NCBI GenBank assembly: GCA_039619475.1
Contig: CM077115.1
Span: 157,145,774-157,209,773, forward strand
DNA from: Icerya purchasi
Taxonomy: Eukaryota > Arthropoda > Insecta > Hemiptera > Monophlebidae
Length of the DNA stretch: 64,000 nt
Reading direction: 5' to 3'
The notes under the pieces were generated by a model, which saw nothing but the letters and a program-made list of their open reading frames with translations, did no database searches and was not told the DNA's origin. Shown here piece by piece: positions 1 through 14,200 of the stretch (position 1 is its first letter; each line of letters opens with the position of its first letter). Both the position numbers and the translations under genes were made by a program.

Positions 1-736
1 TAAAAATTACACCGAAATGTTTCGAAAAAGTTGAATTCCGTCGTATTTTTGAGCCAGATAGAAATTTTTAAAATTGAAAATACGGTAATAATGGCACACA
101 GTCGGAAATAATCAAAAAATAATCGAAAAACCGGTTAACCACATTTAAAAAATACATATTACCTGGTAGGGACCTATTAATTGAAAATAATCGAGATAAC
201 AGCTGTTAAACAAAACAACCCAATGTCGGCGCGCTCGCGTATTGTCATAATAATCGCTCTTTCCTACATCATTCGGCAGTTTTGTTTTTACAGAGAATAT
301 TATTATAAACGAGCGAATTTCTCTAAATAGATAATTTTTTAATCTGTATTAAAATCCACCGTTTTTACTTCGTTGTCTATTCATTTTGCAGTAGCCATGT
401 TTTAAATTCTTGTTAACCATATCGTAAATAATAATTAATTACCGCGATGCGCAACTACTTTAATTTTATTATTATCAGCAGTAGTAGTGGTGAACTTAAG
501 TGAAAAAAGTGTGTTTAGAAGAAGATTTTTTCCATGTTATTTTTCAAAAATTAATTTGAAAAGTAAATATTAAACCCAGAAACCTAGGGGAGATGTTTCA
601 TTGAACAGAGTGCGCTTTTTCCTATAACAATCACCGAAAAAGTGAAAATCGATTTTTCGGAAAATAGGTCCTTTTTAATGGACCGGGTTACATGCGTAAA
701 AACTATGAAGTTCGGTAAATTAATTAAGAGACCGCT
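1..736. other. AT-rich sequence without recognisable gene
   Basis: No supportable exon. A short frame from ATG at 223 (about 35 codons with a hydrophobic stretch) was considered as a signal-peptide exon, but it has no convincing donor in the right place. This stretch could be intron or upstream flank of the guanylyl cyclase gene. Confidence 0.4.
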
Positions 737-871
737 CATTTCGCCGTAGTCGACTTGCTGTAGGTTGAATTAGCCGTGTCGGGTGAATACACCTGCCAGC
801 CGATCAAGTCAAAGACAGCATTTTGAAAACTTCACATCCGAATTCATCTAACGGGGATCTACGGCGAAATG
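737..871. repeat. Small palindromic (foldback) repeat, copy 1
   Basis: A 13-base perfect inverted repeat, CATTTCGCCGTAG at 737-749 and CTACGGCGAAATG at 859-871, bounds a 135-bp unit. A diverged relative lies at 1082-1212. This looks like a very short MITE-like element, with no coding potential. Confidence 0.5.
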
Positions 872-1081
872 TTAATAATTCCGTAATGTAACCGAATGAA
901 AATGATAGCTCGTTCAAATTGTGCGTCTATTAATTTTTGGATACCGGATTCTGATTAATCGTATCGAATAAAGTAAATTTAAAGGACGTACTCATCAACC
1001 TACAAATAATAATCCTGTCATACAATTCGACTATGTATTAATAATCTTTTTCGATTTTTTATCAATTCATCGAGTCATTGT

Positions 1082-1212
1082 CATTTCCGTGTAGACTGTA
1101 GTTGACTCGTCGTAAGTTGAACAACACTAGTCGTCGAGTGAAAGTTTTAAAAATATTTATCTTCGACAATTCATCTAGTTTAACTTATGGCAAGTCAATC
1201 TACCGCGAAATG
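1082..1212. repeat. Small palindromic repeat, diverged copy 2
   Basis: Resembles 737-871 in order of motifs (TGTAG..GACT, GTCG..GTGAA, AATTCATCTA, then TCTACCGCGAAATG). Its ends are again inverted, though imperfectly. The 71-codon open frame across it has no family resemblance and is treated as chance. Confidence 0.4.
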
Positions 1213-1215
1213 AAT

Positions 1216-2002
1216 GGTCCCCATAATTATGAGCACCAGTTATGCATTCCGAGCGTCAATAAATCGTTTAATGTAAAAGTAAAGTTTGTATTACTTATTG
1301 CCACGTGTGTTAAATGATACATATGATTGGCGCACCACGCGCATTTGCGACATTAAAGGAATAAATCAGAATGGAAATTGAAATATCTGGCAGTTCTGAA
1401 TTCCTTTTATAATCTCCTATTTCGACTAAAATTCATAGATGTGTTTCGTGGAAGTTGCGCACGTCTTGAACATTAAAAATATATAATTACGTCAAATTAA
1501 TTATCTTTTTTTTTTTTTTTTTTTTGTACTGGTAAAGTAAAAAATAAACCCAGCAATTGTAACGATTTATCACTACCGAACAACCGTAGTATTGTGTGTG
1601 AAGCTGGCACCTTTTCCACACATCCGCATTGTTTATTACTGTGTTTCAAATAAAATCTCAATATAATCGAATAAACAAAATCCGAGCCTAGCGTTTTAAT
1701 GTTTTATTTCAGTTAAAACGACCGATTTTGTATTATTGAAATAGTTCAGTAATGATTATTCTAATAATGTACACATTTGCAGAATCAGCGACGATCGAAA
1801 ACTGTACTATATAACACAAAACAAAAATGAACACGATTCAAATGACCGAAAATTTTTTTATATTAATTTTTTAACTGATAAGTTAAAAAATAATAATTTC
1901 TTACGCTAATAATCCGGATTTTATATAGTACATCCTGTTTCAGCACTGCTACAATTCCTCAGTAAGATAGGCAGATGTATATACTGAAAGTCCGCGATTA
2001 CT
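1216..2002. other. AT-rich sequence, nothing recognised
   Basis: Contains a 23-base T run near 1508 and AT-rich DNA. I see no exon, RNA gene or element end. Confidence 0.4.
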
Positions 2003-2092
2003 TACTCATACAATTACTCATACAATTACTCATACAATTACTCATACAATTACTCATACAATTACTCATACAATTACTCATACAATTACTCA
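2003..2092. repeat. 12-bp tandem repeat (minisatellite)
   Basis: About seven and a half copies of CTCATACAATTA with essentially no divergence, which suggests recent expansion. Confidence 0.95.
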
Positions 2093-2849
2093 ACGTAATT
2101 ATAGAAATTTGCTAAAACTATGAAATATTAAAATGTAATTACGAAACTAGCGCATAGTAATATAAGTATCTATAGTAATAACTTCGAGTTCAGTTGATCA
2201 CCAGCTAAAAGAGAAAGCGTATTTCTTCTTTCTTAACTGATGATGGCTCTGCATCGAGAAACTTACATCATTATACGCAGTTTCTAGTCGTTTTGTATTT
2301 TCGTAAAGCACATTTACGTATATTCATGAACTGCGCAATTACAAAAAAGTTACGCGTTATTTTTCTGACGGATGTGTAGCATTATTTACAAGTGTCGGGG
2401 GCTTTGAAAGCAATATTAAACTGCCGAAAGCGACTGTTTCAATTATCGAAATGTTAATGGCAATACTAATTCAAATCGGAGAATTTGAAACTGCTGTTCC
2501 TTTCTCATACACTTTTTGGCTAATAAATGTGAAATTAACATTTATACACTAATAACAGGCTTTCAAGTCTCGGCGTGATATTAGAAAATGGATAAGTCAT
2601 AATTTATGCAGTATTCAAAAAATTAAAATTACACCCTAACCGTAACGTAGTAATCCTGATACATGACATTGGTCGGTTCTGAAAAAAAAAGAAAAAAACA
2701 ATAGCCGGGAAAGCAGCATATTCCTGTAGCGATGTTACACGAAGCCCCGGCATCTCTATTCAGATATAGAGCTCTTTATGGATGTCGTCGTTACCAAAAT
2801 TATTTTTACTTTACGCGTCTCAATGCAGACACATTCTGATACCCAGTAG

Positions 2850-4250
2850 TGGTCCAGTGTTGGTTAATTCCAACATTCCAACATTTGACTACCCTTTCTC
2901 TATTTATAATTGTGCCTCCGAGTGCCGACTATGGAAATTAGATTTAATGTAAAATTCTTGTCTTCGATTGTGTCTCGGTGCGCTTAAATCCTGCCCAATT
3001 CCAGCAATTTTTTCCGACAGCCCTGCCTATTCGCAGATCTTATTCAGACTATCATCTCGTTTCTAAACGTCTTTCATTCACACTTTCTACTCTTCTTCAT
3101 TTCTAACGAAACTAGCTTTTTACTCCTGATAAAATCCCTGTCTCATCTCTGATTTCTCTTCGCCTTAGTTAATTTTTGCCACAGACAATTTTCTTTAATA
3201 ACCCCTCCCCCCTCCGATTTACCTTCGCCGATCTCTATTGACCTCCTAAAGTTTTTATTCTATCTTCACTTTCAACAAAAATTCCCACTACTATCAATTA
3301 CTTCCTTTTTTGTGAAACCCATTTTCATTTCGAGAGGGCCTGGCGGTGTCGAAGTTTCTTTTATCCTACCCGATTTTAACTTGTCAGGATCTTTTCGTTT
3401 TTTTCCCTTCTGTTCAGTATTCACGACCGAATTAATGTCTATCCTACACATTTTCATTGTCTCTAAAGGCTTTTATTATCTCCAACTTCATGAGTCTGCT
3501 TCAGGTCATCTATTCTCCCTTTTATGATCACTCTTGCGACTTTCTTATTCTCCCATATACGTTCACTGATACCTATTCTCTTCTTTCTCCGTTCGATTCG
3601 CATTGATTTACTGTGAGTTACTAGCCAATCGGCTATCTTCGGCAATGAAGCGACTGATTCATTAGCTTGGGCTGCCGCTATTCCCGTTTCTTTTTCTAAA
3701 AAATCCTATCCTCTAATCTTCTTCCACTATGTAAAAATTTTCATCTCAGATTTTTCTCCGATATACATATACACTTCCTTCTTTTTTAACAGTCGCTCCT
3801 TATAAATCTCTCTCTGTTCAACCTAGTCTTCTTGCTAATCCGTGAGATTCCGTTTGTTTTTCTCACTTCGCCATTCCGTTGTTGCCTGCACTATTCGTCT
3901 GCGTTTTATCCATTCTCTACCGCATTTCTCCCGTTTTCGCTTTACGTTGCCTTCCTCTTCCCTTTATATCCTTCTCCATTCAAAGTGTCGAAATTGTTCG
4001 CGACCCAGATCATGTGTTCTTCAAGTGATCATCTCATTCTGTGGAACAATTTGCTTTGGCTTTCTGTTCCTTATAGCGCTTTTTATATCCTGTCGTTTCC
4101 TTCCCTATTATTTCTCCTATCTACACTTATACTTATTAACGATATCTGATCGAATTAAAATATAATCGACTCTTTCTTCACCTAACTGATTCTGGATAAT
4201 AAAGATCCCTGGTTAATGTGCCCAAACAAAAAAAAAAAAAACAACAAAAA
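2850..4250 (+). mobile_element. 5'-truncated non-LTR retrotransposon (RNase H-bearing LINE), degenerate
   Basis: A pyrimidine-rich + strand fragment whose frames, with shifts, read like a LINE RNase H domain. GGVEVSFILPDFNLSGSF lies near 3340-3390. A diverged end-of-domain motif (VTSQSAIFGNEATDSLAW) lies near 3615-3680. A cysteine/histidine-poor C-terminal region follows to about 4150. It ends in an A-rich tail at 4229-4260. The same 3' tail occurs elsewhere in the window (about 16117, 32567, 38310 and 41885). It is a dead copy. Confidence 0.7.
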
Positions 4251-4471
4251 AACAAACAAAACATAAACATCATGTTTTGGGTGTGAATTTGTTAGCGAAT
4301 GTCTAGTGCATATCGTTTCTGTTATGTTTAAGGTGTGAATTTGTGTTTTATTTATCGTGTTATACTTTTTTTAGAAATAAATATATCGATTCAATGTATA
4401 CACTGCAACTGGTGTATAAAAATGTTTGATTTTAAATAAGGTTTTAATTATCGATTTTTTACGATCCACAG

Positions 4472-4556
4472 GAAACTATGCGTTTTTCATGTATGGGACA
4501 ATAATTTTCTGCTCTCTGTTTGCATGCGGCACGTTAATTGTTTGCTTCGCCAATAG
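4472..4556 (+). CDS. Guanylyl cyclase exon: transmembrane segment
   Basis: First recognisable exon. The acceptor is CAG at 4469-4471 and the donor is GTAAAC from 4557. It encodes about 27 residues, mostly hydrophobic ([20 protein letters not shown] and then LIVCFAN), as expected for the single membrane span of a receptor cyclase. It starts in mid-codon (two bases) and ends in mid-codon (AG), which the next exon completes to Arg. The preceding juxtamembrane extracellular exon was not found in bases 1-4471. Confidence 0.82.
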
Positions 4557-5178
4557 GTAAACTCTTATTAGTTATAAAATGTCTAACGTGATATTATGTA
4601 AAGATTACGTGAAAATTAGAATTTTTAACATAAACTAAATTTAACGTCATTTTAATCTTCCCAAGAAACGTTAATTAATTAAAACATTTTGTATATTTGC
4701 GCATAGAACAAGCGGCAGTGTTGTTCTCTGTTCGTCCGTGTCGGTTTGTTTTGGCTAATCTGAAGAGCTGCTATGTAATTTTTCAATAACTGCTCTTTCT
4801 TTGAGTGCTTTTTTTTCCTTGAAAAATATTTTAAATGAAAATTTTTTAAATTTTTACCTAGAAATTAATTTCATTATAGAAAAACATCATCTGTAAGGAG
4901 GCTTAAGGGAAAACATTCAAATAAGAAAGATTCAATAATCGAAAAGACTAATATAACCAATATACAGTGTCTTTACCCCGGTGTCCTTCCATGAAATTCC
5001 TTGTGTAATAATAGTCTTTCACCGCAGCTGTGTAATGCGCTGGAGCTACACTATGTTGAAACTTAAACTTTTCCAAATTTATCGCGGTGAATTTTTAATC
5101 TTAACAACCATCGCTTTCAGAGAACGTTTCATAGTTATTTAAATTATTCAATTACACAAATTGCGTTCTCCATCTTGT

Positions 5179-5246
<68 letters not shown>

Positions 5247-8200
5247 TGGAAATCAGTTATAACAACTTTCAAAAGGATAAACAATCTGCTCGATATAACC
5301 TGTTTGTCGTTATATCTGACATCAAGTAAAGTACTTCGATTTTTTAATGCCTAAAATTTACTATTGCTGAAAAATTGCAAAACTTTCATAAAATATTTTA
5401 CTGAATAACTTTTTTCACTGATTACACAAATTATGTTTTTTTATTATTTTTTACATTGGACTACAGTTTCTAATTACCTTGGTTATCACGGTGAATAGCC
5501 TACTTTAAAGACGACCTACCATTCCGCCATCCCGAATGTATTTCTTCAAAGCGTCATATGATTTGTTGCCCAATATGTCTGCTACCGACGTGAAATCGCT
5601 TGGGCGGACTTCGATCAGGATATGCTGTACTGACGGATATTTTCACTCTGCACAGTAAGGACACGTTCCAGATGAAGTTATCCGTTGTATTATGACGCCA
5701 TGGCTTTTAGCTGTATGCGCTATTCTTAGCCGATTGATATAGTTGTGTATTCGGCTTGCGGACTATTATTAATCGGCAACCACAATGGTTCGATGATCGG
5801 TTTTATTTAGCGTAAAAACGCAATCTTGGACATTCATTCTTTGCTCCACTGCTCAGTTATTCTTTCTCGTAAAAACGTGTCAAGCGTTGTTGGGCCTTGA
5901 GATTTATGCGACATCGGAGATAACATAGCAGAACAGGCTTTTGAATTCGCTCGCTCATTCCCTGGGATCTGAGTATGTGCAGGGACTTATAGAAAAACTC
6001 AACATGGTAATCCGCCCGGTTTAGCACAATAGCAGAGTCTCCTGAATTTTTTGGGCCATAGATTTCCTTATGTTACTTTTTTTGTAAACTCTGTATCATG
6101 GTTACGGAATATGGAATAATTACTGTTTTTTTTTTTTTATTCAAGCTATGTGCACAAGATATTAAAAATAACATCACCGGTTAGGTGCAATTTAGCTATT
6201 AAAGAATTAAAAAAAAAAAAAAAAATCTAGTATTAAAACAATGTGATGTATTTTGCTTATTTACACATTCAACTAGGGTGATTGACCCTCTCCCAGAAAT
6301 CCTGGCCCTTCTATCGCAGCACATCGTGAGCGTAATCCCTTTCACTAACCTAACACCGTGATTCCGCCGTGGGCCCCTTTAAACATTGATGTTAATTTTT
6401 CCCTGACGAAGTATAATAAACCCCTGCACTCGAATATCGTTCAGTTGACAGCGGCAACAATACAAAAATACCCCGACCACCTTATTTTCTACACGGATGC
6501 TGCCAAGGCTACCCCAGAGGCTACTTCATCCCCAACCGCCTGTTCCTTTGAAGTCTGCGACGTGATTCGAAGCATTCCACTGAATGACAATTGCTCGGTA
6601 CTGGATGCTGAAATATACGCAGTATTTTTCTGTTTGGAATATTTTCTTTCTACAGAGCCTACATCGCAGAAAGCCCTGTTGGTATCTGATTCATCCACAG
6701 CTGTATCAACAATCTCTAATCCCCTCACCAAACATCCTGTAGCAATTCGAACCCAGCGGGTATTATACGAACTTATTAAGAGACAGTGCTCCGTATCCTT
6801 TCTGTAGGCGCCCAGCCGTGCTGGGATTCCCGGAAATGAACGCGTCGATACATCCGCCCGAGCAGAAATATATTGCCCCTTGCCTAGTAACAGCCCTCCT
6901 CCACCTTATCTCTCGAACATAATGTTCAATAGTCTCACGTCCTTATGGAAAAAACCCATTGGTCCTCGTGTCAGACTTTCTCGAGGTTAATTAAACCCTC
7001 AACGGAACCATGGTGGCCAGAAAAAAGCATTTCCCGCAGAGATTTCTGTGCACTTAGCCGCTTGCGCATAGGCCACACGGCCATGTCGCATAAGTTTATT
7101 TTGCAAAGAACCCCATGAATTGTCCTTTCTGTGGCCAAGACGATGCTCCCTCAACATACTGTGCGACTGTCCAGCACTATCACCCTACCGGCCCCCTTCA
7201 ATTAATAACAAAACAGTCACTAAATACAATTTTATCTGTAACACAATTTATCAGAACTAGCGGAATAAGCAGATATCTATAAAAACAAACTGCGCACCCT
7301 CGTACACTGTAATAGCCACAGCAGTTAAACACGGTACAGGATGTTGCTCTCGTAAGGGGAAAAAAAAACTAGGGTGATCATTCTTTTAGGAAAATTCTCA
7401 GAAATCTGTCATTTAATATAATTTCACCGTTTACATTACTGTTACGCGACGAAAAATTCTTAAAATTTCATCGAATTTTTACGAATTTCGTTTAAAAAAA
7501 GCCAAAATACATGTTAATGAAAATTACGTAAGTTTTTTATAGTTACAAATTTGTGTTTCTAGGCAAATCAAAATTGGATCGACTTAAATTTCGAACCACG
7601 CTAAAAACGGAAAAAAATAAGTATTGAGCCAAAACTTTTAATGAAAAATTATGCTCGCTTTATAATTACAAATTCGTGTTCTTAGGCAAATAAAAATGGC
7701 TGCCGATTTAAATAATATGAATTGGAAAATAAGGCCAGAAGAGATCCTTTTGGAAATAGCGAAACCTTATTCTTCACGGTTAGCTTTGCAAAAGTCATCT
7801 GAAGTAAGTTGTGGTAACTTCTTCTTCTTCTTCTTCTTTTTAAGAGCCTTGCTCTTGTCTTGTAGCTTAACCTATTATCTTTTTCCATTTTTTTCTGTCT
7901 TGTGCTGTGTTCTTAATATTATTATAATCCATTTTCAGTTTGATTTTTGTCTGTTCTATCCATTTAATTTATCGAATTCCTACAGAAATTGTTTTACTGA
8001 AAAATCATGTAACTCGCGATCAGTATTTAAACGTGGCTGATGCTTCAATTATGGAAAAAGGCATTACTTAAAAAAAAAAAAATCATTTACAATCGTATTA
8101 ATTGGAAGATTTACAATTACTTTTCAAGGACGGTTGGAGATTAATGTTTTTGCCAATGCAGAACATCTATCAGTATCCCTCTTCATTTTCCGCTTTACCA

Positions 8201-11200
8201 TCATTCCTGCTGCCGTCTTGTCTATTAATGTTCAAAAAAAATTGAAGCGAAATAATGTAACTAAATATACGCCATTGTTATATTTAAGATTTTAGTAACA
8301 AATAAAGCGCCGGAAACGTAAGCTTAGCAACGATGCTGGGAGCATTTGATACATAATGTATATTAATGAATATGCAATTCTTACACCACGGGTAATAAGA
8401 AAAATCTGAAACGAAATCCGTAACATTTTTGCATCACCTGTTTAAGACATTTCCTCGGCTCCAAAAAGAATGACATGGTCGATTAAAACTGATTTCCTCT
8501 ATAAGAAAAAAAACTAACATCTGGGGTTTTAGTGGGTACTTCCATGGCGAGGTCTAAAGCATATCAAGTTTATATATATATATATATATATATCAAACAT
8601 TAAATCAAAATATTACGATTTTACATGACTTGAAGCATTGAGGAAAGTCATCCGATAGTTGAAATGTCCAACACATATGTGTGACAAAGCGCGCCTAAAC
8701 GGTAAGTCTGAACAGAAATAAATAATAAGAGTTCGAGCTACCAGAAATATGTGGTAAGAAGGGAACGAGAGACTGTAATAATCTTCTTGAACAATCTCTT
8801 ATGGAGTCCTATAGGTTGCGAACTCATTATAATAGGGAAAAAACAAAACAGATGAGAGCAACTGTAAGCATTATGTTGGGAATTCACATAAAAACTGTAC
8901 CAGTATCACGGGATGAGAGTTGATTGGAGATGAGTGAACAAATTAACAGAATAATAGAGTTGGAGGAATGTGAAAGAGGAGAAGAAATAGCTTGAAGAAC
9001 ACTTCTGGAATCGGAGACAATGAGATATTTACTGATCCCTCTTATGAATGGAATGATGGAGATGATGCGTAAAATGGAGATAGACACCGCTGTAAAGATA
9101 GAACAGAAGGAAGGGAGCTTGATGGATTCAGAGAGATGTAATGGGAGCGGGGTAAACGCACCGCCCACCCTATTCTCATTTTTAGAACCATCAGTAAAAA
9201 ATATTAGATAAGAAGGAAAAAATGTGTCAAGGAAGAATTCGGTTTTAATTGTAGAATATGCGGTAGAGCTGACCTGAAAAGACAGAGAGAAGAAATCAAT
9301 AGCCTGTCAAATACTGGTGAGAGAAGTAAGGAAGCTTGGAATAAGAAAAGACATGAGGGAAAAAATTGAAGACTCGAGCTGCTGCATGAGAAACGATCGG
9401 GATTTTACATATAAGGAGCAAATCGCCACTGGTTTTTAATGCTAACATAAGAGGGGATAAGATTAGATGAGGGTACCGAAAGACGTTTAATTAGAAAATT
9501 GTACCCAAGCTGTGATTTGCGAACAAAAAGTGGTTGTATCGCCGATTTAGAAAGACAGCTAGATAAGTATTTCATCTGCAAAATAAGAGAGAGGAGGAAA
9601 TCATAGGGAAAGAAACAATATTAAGAAAATAATGAAAAGTGTGAGGTTGGAACAAGATCTTTGAGGGAGTCCGCGGTAGATGCATCCGGAAAAGTCACAG
9701 AAGGGAGTAGAAAGGAAGAGAGATCTATGAATAAGAAAGTTTTTTTTTCTCTTCTTTTGGCTTAATGAAAGTAAATGGAATATAAAGCGCAAGAAGCTTA
9801 ACAAACAGAGTAGGAAGGTAGACACTATCAAACGCAAAAGAAACATCAACAAACATATCAACAGTGAATTTCGTTTCTGGAAAAAGCTTCGTAGACGTCT
9901 ATAGGAAATGACTTATGCAGTCGATCGAACCTAACCCCGGGCGAAAACCAAACATATTAGAAGGTATTAAATCATCGTGTCCTAGCCACCAGACAAGACG
10001 ATTGTTCATCACACCTTCGAAGAGTTTGCGAAGACAAGAAACCGAAGAAATAGAACGAAACGTGGGCCGATTTCTTTTGGGAATAGGGATGATAATAAAG
10101 TCATTCCAGGATTTAGGTGTGGATCTGGGGAGTGAGAAGGAGTTAAAAATATTCAGAAAAGAATGCGATGAGAGCATGGAGAGATTTGTAAGTATAAGGA
10201 ACGAGTTGGAGAATTTATTAGGATAAATAGTAGCTCATCATAACAGAAAGGAAGAGATAAGAAGTGCCACTTCGATTTGAGTGGAAGAAGGTGAGGAGAG
10301 CTTTCCTTAAGAAAGGGAGCGTAGGAGGGGCACGATAGAATCTAAAAATGAAAGAAGCTGTAGTAGTGCGGGAGAGGAATGTACAGGGCGTTTAGAAAGG
10401 GGAGATGAAAGCGCCTTAGCCATCTTTAAAATCTGAGAAAAGAGCGTATCTTTAAAAAAGACGAAATTGTTTTCATAAATTCTTTTTAGCATTTTTAAGA
10501 ACGAACCGAGCCCTCGCATTAGCTTACTTGTGTGCTAGAAAGTTGGACATTGGAGACAGCGAACGAAATTATTTAAACGTGATAATACTTTGTTTGAAAT
10601 CCTCTGTTTGCACTCTTTATTCCACCAGCGTGAGGGGGCAGAAGAGGCTTTTCGGCGATGATTCTAGGGAGCGAGCGGAGCGGATGAAGAAAAAGCCGAA
10701 TAAAAGGATCGCGTAAAAAGATTGTATTGGGTTATAGAATCGGGAATCGTCAGGATAGGAGGGCGAGAAGAATCCATCAATGAACGAAATTTGGCCCAAT
10801 CAGTTCTAGAAAGAATCCAGCGGGGAGATTGAAGAGACTTGGATTGTGTAGGAGGGGAGAAATCATTAAGGGATAGAAGAATGGGAGTATGATCACTATC
10901 AAAAGTGTCATCGAGTGTTCGCCAGAAGCATTTAAGACCTATATCGGGAGAGTTAAAAGAGAGGTCCACCGAACTTGAGGAGAAAGCGTTTTTGAAGTAG
11001 GTGGAAGAATGGTCGTTGAGAAGGAAGAGATTATGATTCAGGATAAAGTCTTCCAGCACTGAGCCATTGGAGTTCTGACTAGTGCAAGCCCAAAAGGAAG
11101 AATGAGTGTTCCAGTCTCCACAAATGATGAATGATTCTGCTAGAATTGCAAGGAATGAGGAAAGAGGTAGATCAAGAGGGCTAGAGGCGGGAGAATTGTA

Positions 11201-14200
11201 GACACAAGCGATATGGATAGGCTTTGGGAACCGATTTAGAAGAGAAATATAGATCATATTGGGAGAGTTAGGATAGGGAGGTAGAAGAAAAGGAGTAGTG
11301 CGCGATTGGTATGATAAGTCGCTCCTGATTAGGATGGCAGCTCCACCATACCCATCCGCAACATCAGCTGAAACTATGGAGAAACCTCTGAAGTGGATAG
11401 AGGAGGATGATTTGAGCCACGTTTCGGACAGAAAAGTGACATGAATGTTGTAGAGGTTAAGTAGATCCTAAAGTTTGTTTATCAGCTCGTAGACGGCGAC
11501 AATTCCACTGTATAATATTTAAGAAGCGGAGCTGCGACAGAGTATCACAATGATAGAGGCGAAAAAGGAAACACGATAGCAGTAGAGTAGGATATAATAA
11601 GCGGAGTAAAATACTTTAGAGGAAAGGCCGCGTAAAACGATAGCAGAGATTGGTAAACATACAGGTGAGGAGGCCTACTAAAAATATGATACGGTCTCTT
11701 TCGGAAATACCTTTTCATTAATGGAAGAATTAGTTTTAATTCTGAGGAATACTCCGATTTCTTATCACTTAAGCTCCCTACTCCTTATTGCGCTTCGTAT
11801 ATCTTATCTTTTTCGTCGATCTCCATTTTTTCGATTCTCACTTTTTTTATTCAATCAGTATTTGACCGAATCTACATCCAACTGATTCTTTTTCTTCCTG
11901 TCATTTCTGGTCGAAGGTGTGCTGTTGGCGAGCTCCCTTCTACAAAAAAAAAAAAAAAAGAAAAAGGAAAAAATGGTTAATAGTGCTGGTGACACTATCC
12001 TTAATGGTATTTTGATAATATTAGTGTTCAAATTGTCATTGTTAATGGTATTATTATTTTCATTATAATTGTTATTATCATTACTGCTGTTGATAGTATT
12101 ATTGTTAGTGATACTAGTATTATTCTTGGTATTATGGCTATTTTGGTTAGGGGTACTGGATGTATTGTTAGTATTACTCAAGGTTGAGTCAGGCGTAACT
12201 CCTTGGTAGATGAAGACGGAGTAGGGGTTAAAGGACTAGAGGGCTTTCGCTTAGTTGAAGGATCTATATCTATTAGGTAGAGCGATAAATTTCGATCTGG
12301 AAGTTTACTGTGGGAGGCCACCGAACGGCCCCTTTTCGAAACGCTCATTTACCCTTAAGGGAGATGGTGATCGGAAAAGAAGAGTGATAACACGACAAAA
12401 TAGAAATGGGAAAAGAAAAAGAAAAAGACGGAAAAATAACGTAATAAGGTACGGAGATCGCGTAGATGCGAAAATATTGAAAAACGCGAGCGGACGAAGT
12501 TAAATCAAGAAATCCGGAAACAACAACTACGAAGGTGCAGATAAAACCCGAACACAATAGTACACGACTTTATCACTAATAAGAGATTACTTACATCTAA
12601 ACAATATCGGAAATGCTATTTTCAAGAAGGCAGGTTCCACATTTGTCATATTTTTCAACATTCGTATTTTTTTAACTGACGTAAAATTAAAATTTTTAAG
12701 TCTGAAAGAGTTTCACTTAGGCCTACACTAATTTAAATAATTGTTTTTTATTAGATTTTTGAACCCGCGCTATCTGATAACACGCATATGAGAAGAAGAT
12801 CCGACAACTCAAACAATTCACTTCCGCCGGCGCAAGTATATACAACAGTTGGAATTTACAAAGTTAGTGTATATACGGAATAATATTTTCTTCTGATAAA
12901 AATGTAATTATTTTATTCAAAAAAGTGTCTATAAATACTAGCGATAATAATTACGAAAAAAGTTGCATAGCGAGCTCAAAATATCGATTAAACTGTAAAT
13001 GTTGTTGACAGCAAAAACATGTGTTAAAGAAAAAAAAAAGTTAAATATTTACGAAGATAATTCTGAACCGAAACGAATGCTGCTTTAATAGTTGAAAAAG
13101 TGCTCTCCGTGTTAAGAATGTTCAGTACGACCTTCGTCTTAGTAGTCTGATTATATATTAAAAAAATATATACATACATACATCCGAGAAAAAAAGGTAA
13201 ATAATTTACTTAACATTTAAAACTTTCACGAAACCAAAAAAACATTTTTAACCAACCTGAAAACATCTCGTTTCCAGTACTTTGGAAAAAAACTATAAAA
13301 GCTTTGCTCTACATCATTGTAGACTGATAAATTTAAACTCTGCAAAATTCTACTTCTAAGAGCCCGTTAGTAAGCGGTACGCAGACCTTTCCGTTCAATT
13401 CTGAACGTACCGAAAACTTAACGAAAATGATTATTCAGGAAAGCGTCAGATAGAGAGAATGTAATTACAAATGCGATCAATTAAAAACTTTTTCAATTTC
13501 CTATCTTCGAAATAAATTTTAATTTAATGCTCACAATCGGAAGATAGAGTTGGCTTCGGTTAAATTTATCTCCGATAAATTCAAACCGATTTTTTTTGTA
13601 CACAGCTTTTTTTCTTTTTAGAAAAAAAAGTATGCCACGAATATCGCGAGCTTTTCAACGTGAAGAATAATTAGATAATATAAAAATAAACAGTCAACGA
13701 TTTGATTGATAACAAGATAAAATTACAGTGCAGCTAATTAAAAAAAAACAAAAAAAAAACGGATAAAATTAAAGTAATAAAATTAGCACTTTAAAAAAAT
13801 AATAAGAAACCTTAATTAAAAATTATTTATAATGAATTAAAAATGAGAATATTCAATGTAACGTAATTATATTAATATTTGATGTGTTTTATATACGTTA
13901 AAATGTTTATACATGGAAAGCAACTTTTATTTTTAACTAAATTTAAACATAAGCTTTTTTTAAACATTCACGAAAACTGAACTGTTTACCGATATCTATA
14001 TTTATGAATATATTTCGTAACATGCGGTAAAATGTTATTTTATTCCGACTTAAACAGTTTCCCGACTGCTAAAATTCATACAATTATATTCCCTTTTTAA
14101 CAGTAATAGCTGTAAAAAATAATTTATTTCCGTACAGAAAAAAAAAAAAAAAAGAAAAAAAAAAAATAAACAATCATTTTTTTATAAAAAATCAAACAAA

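Noticed and set aside
223..330. Short frame MSARSRIVIIIALSY.. as a signal-peptide first exon
   Set aside because: It runs to a stop without a donor in a useful place and nothing links it to the cyclase gene.
1102..1317. 71-codon open frame
   Set aside because: It overlaps a palindromic repeat and has no family resemblance.
2003..2092. CRISPR array
   Set aside because: The 12-bp units are directly adjacent with no spacers; it is a minisatellite.
7531..7685. Earlier TTTCTAG|GCAAATC copy near 7562 as the exon start
   Set aside because: It resembles the true acceptor region (local duplication), but its frame soon leaves the family pattern and lacks a donor.
9915..10226. 103-codon + frame
   Set aside because: Antisense of the LINE reverse transcriptase on the minus strand.
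12255..12503. Basic open frame on the + strand
   Set aside because: It is the opposite strand of the LINE ORF1 region; basic composition reflects purine-rich DNA.
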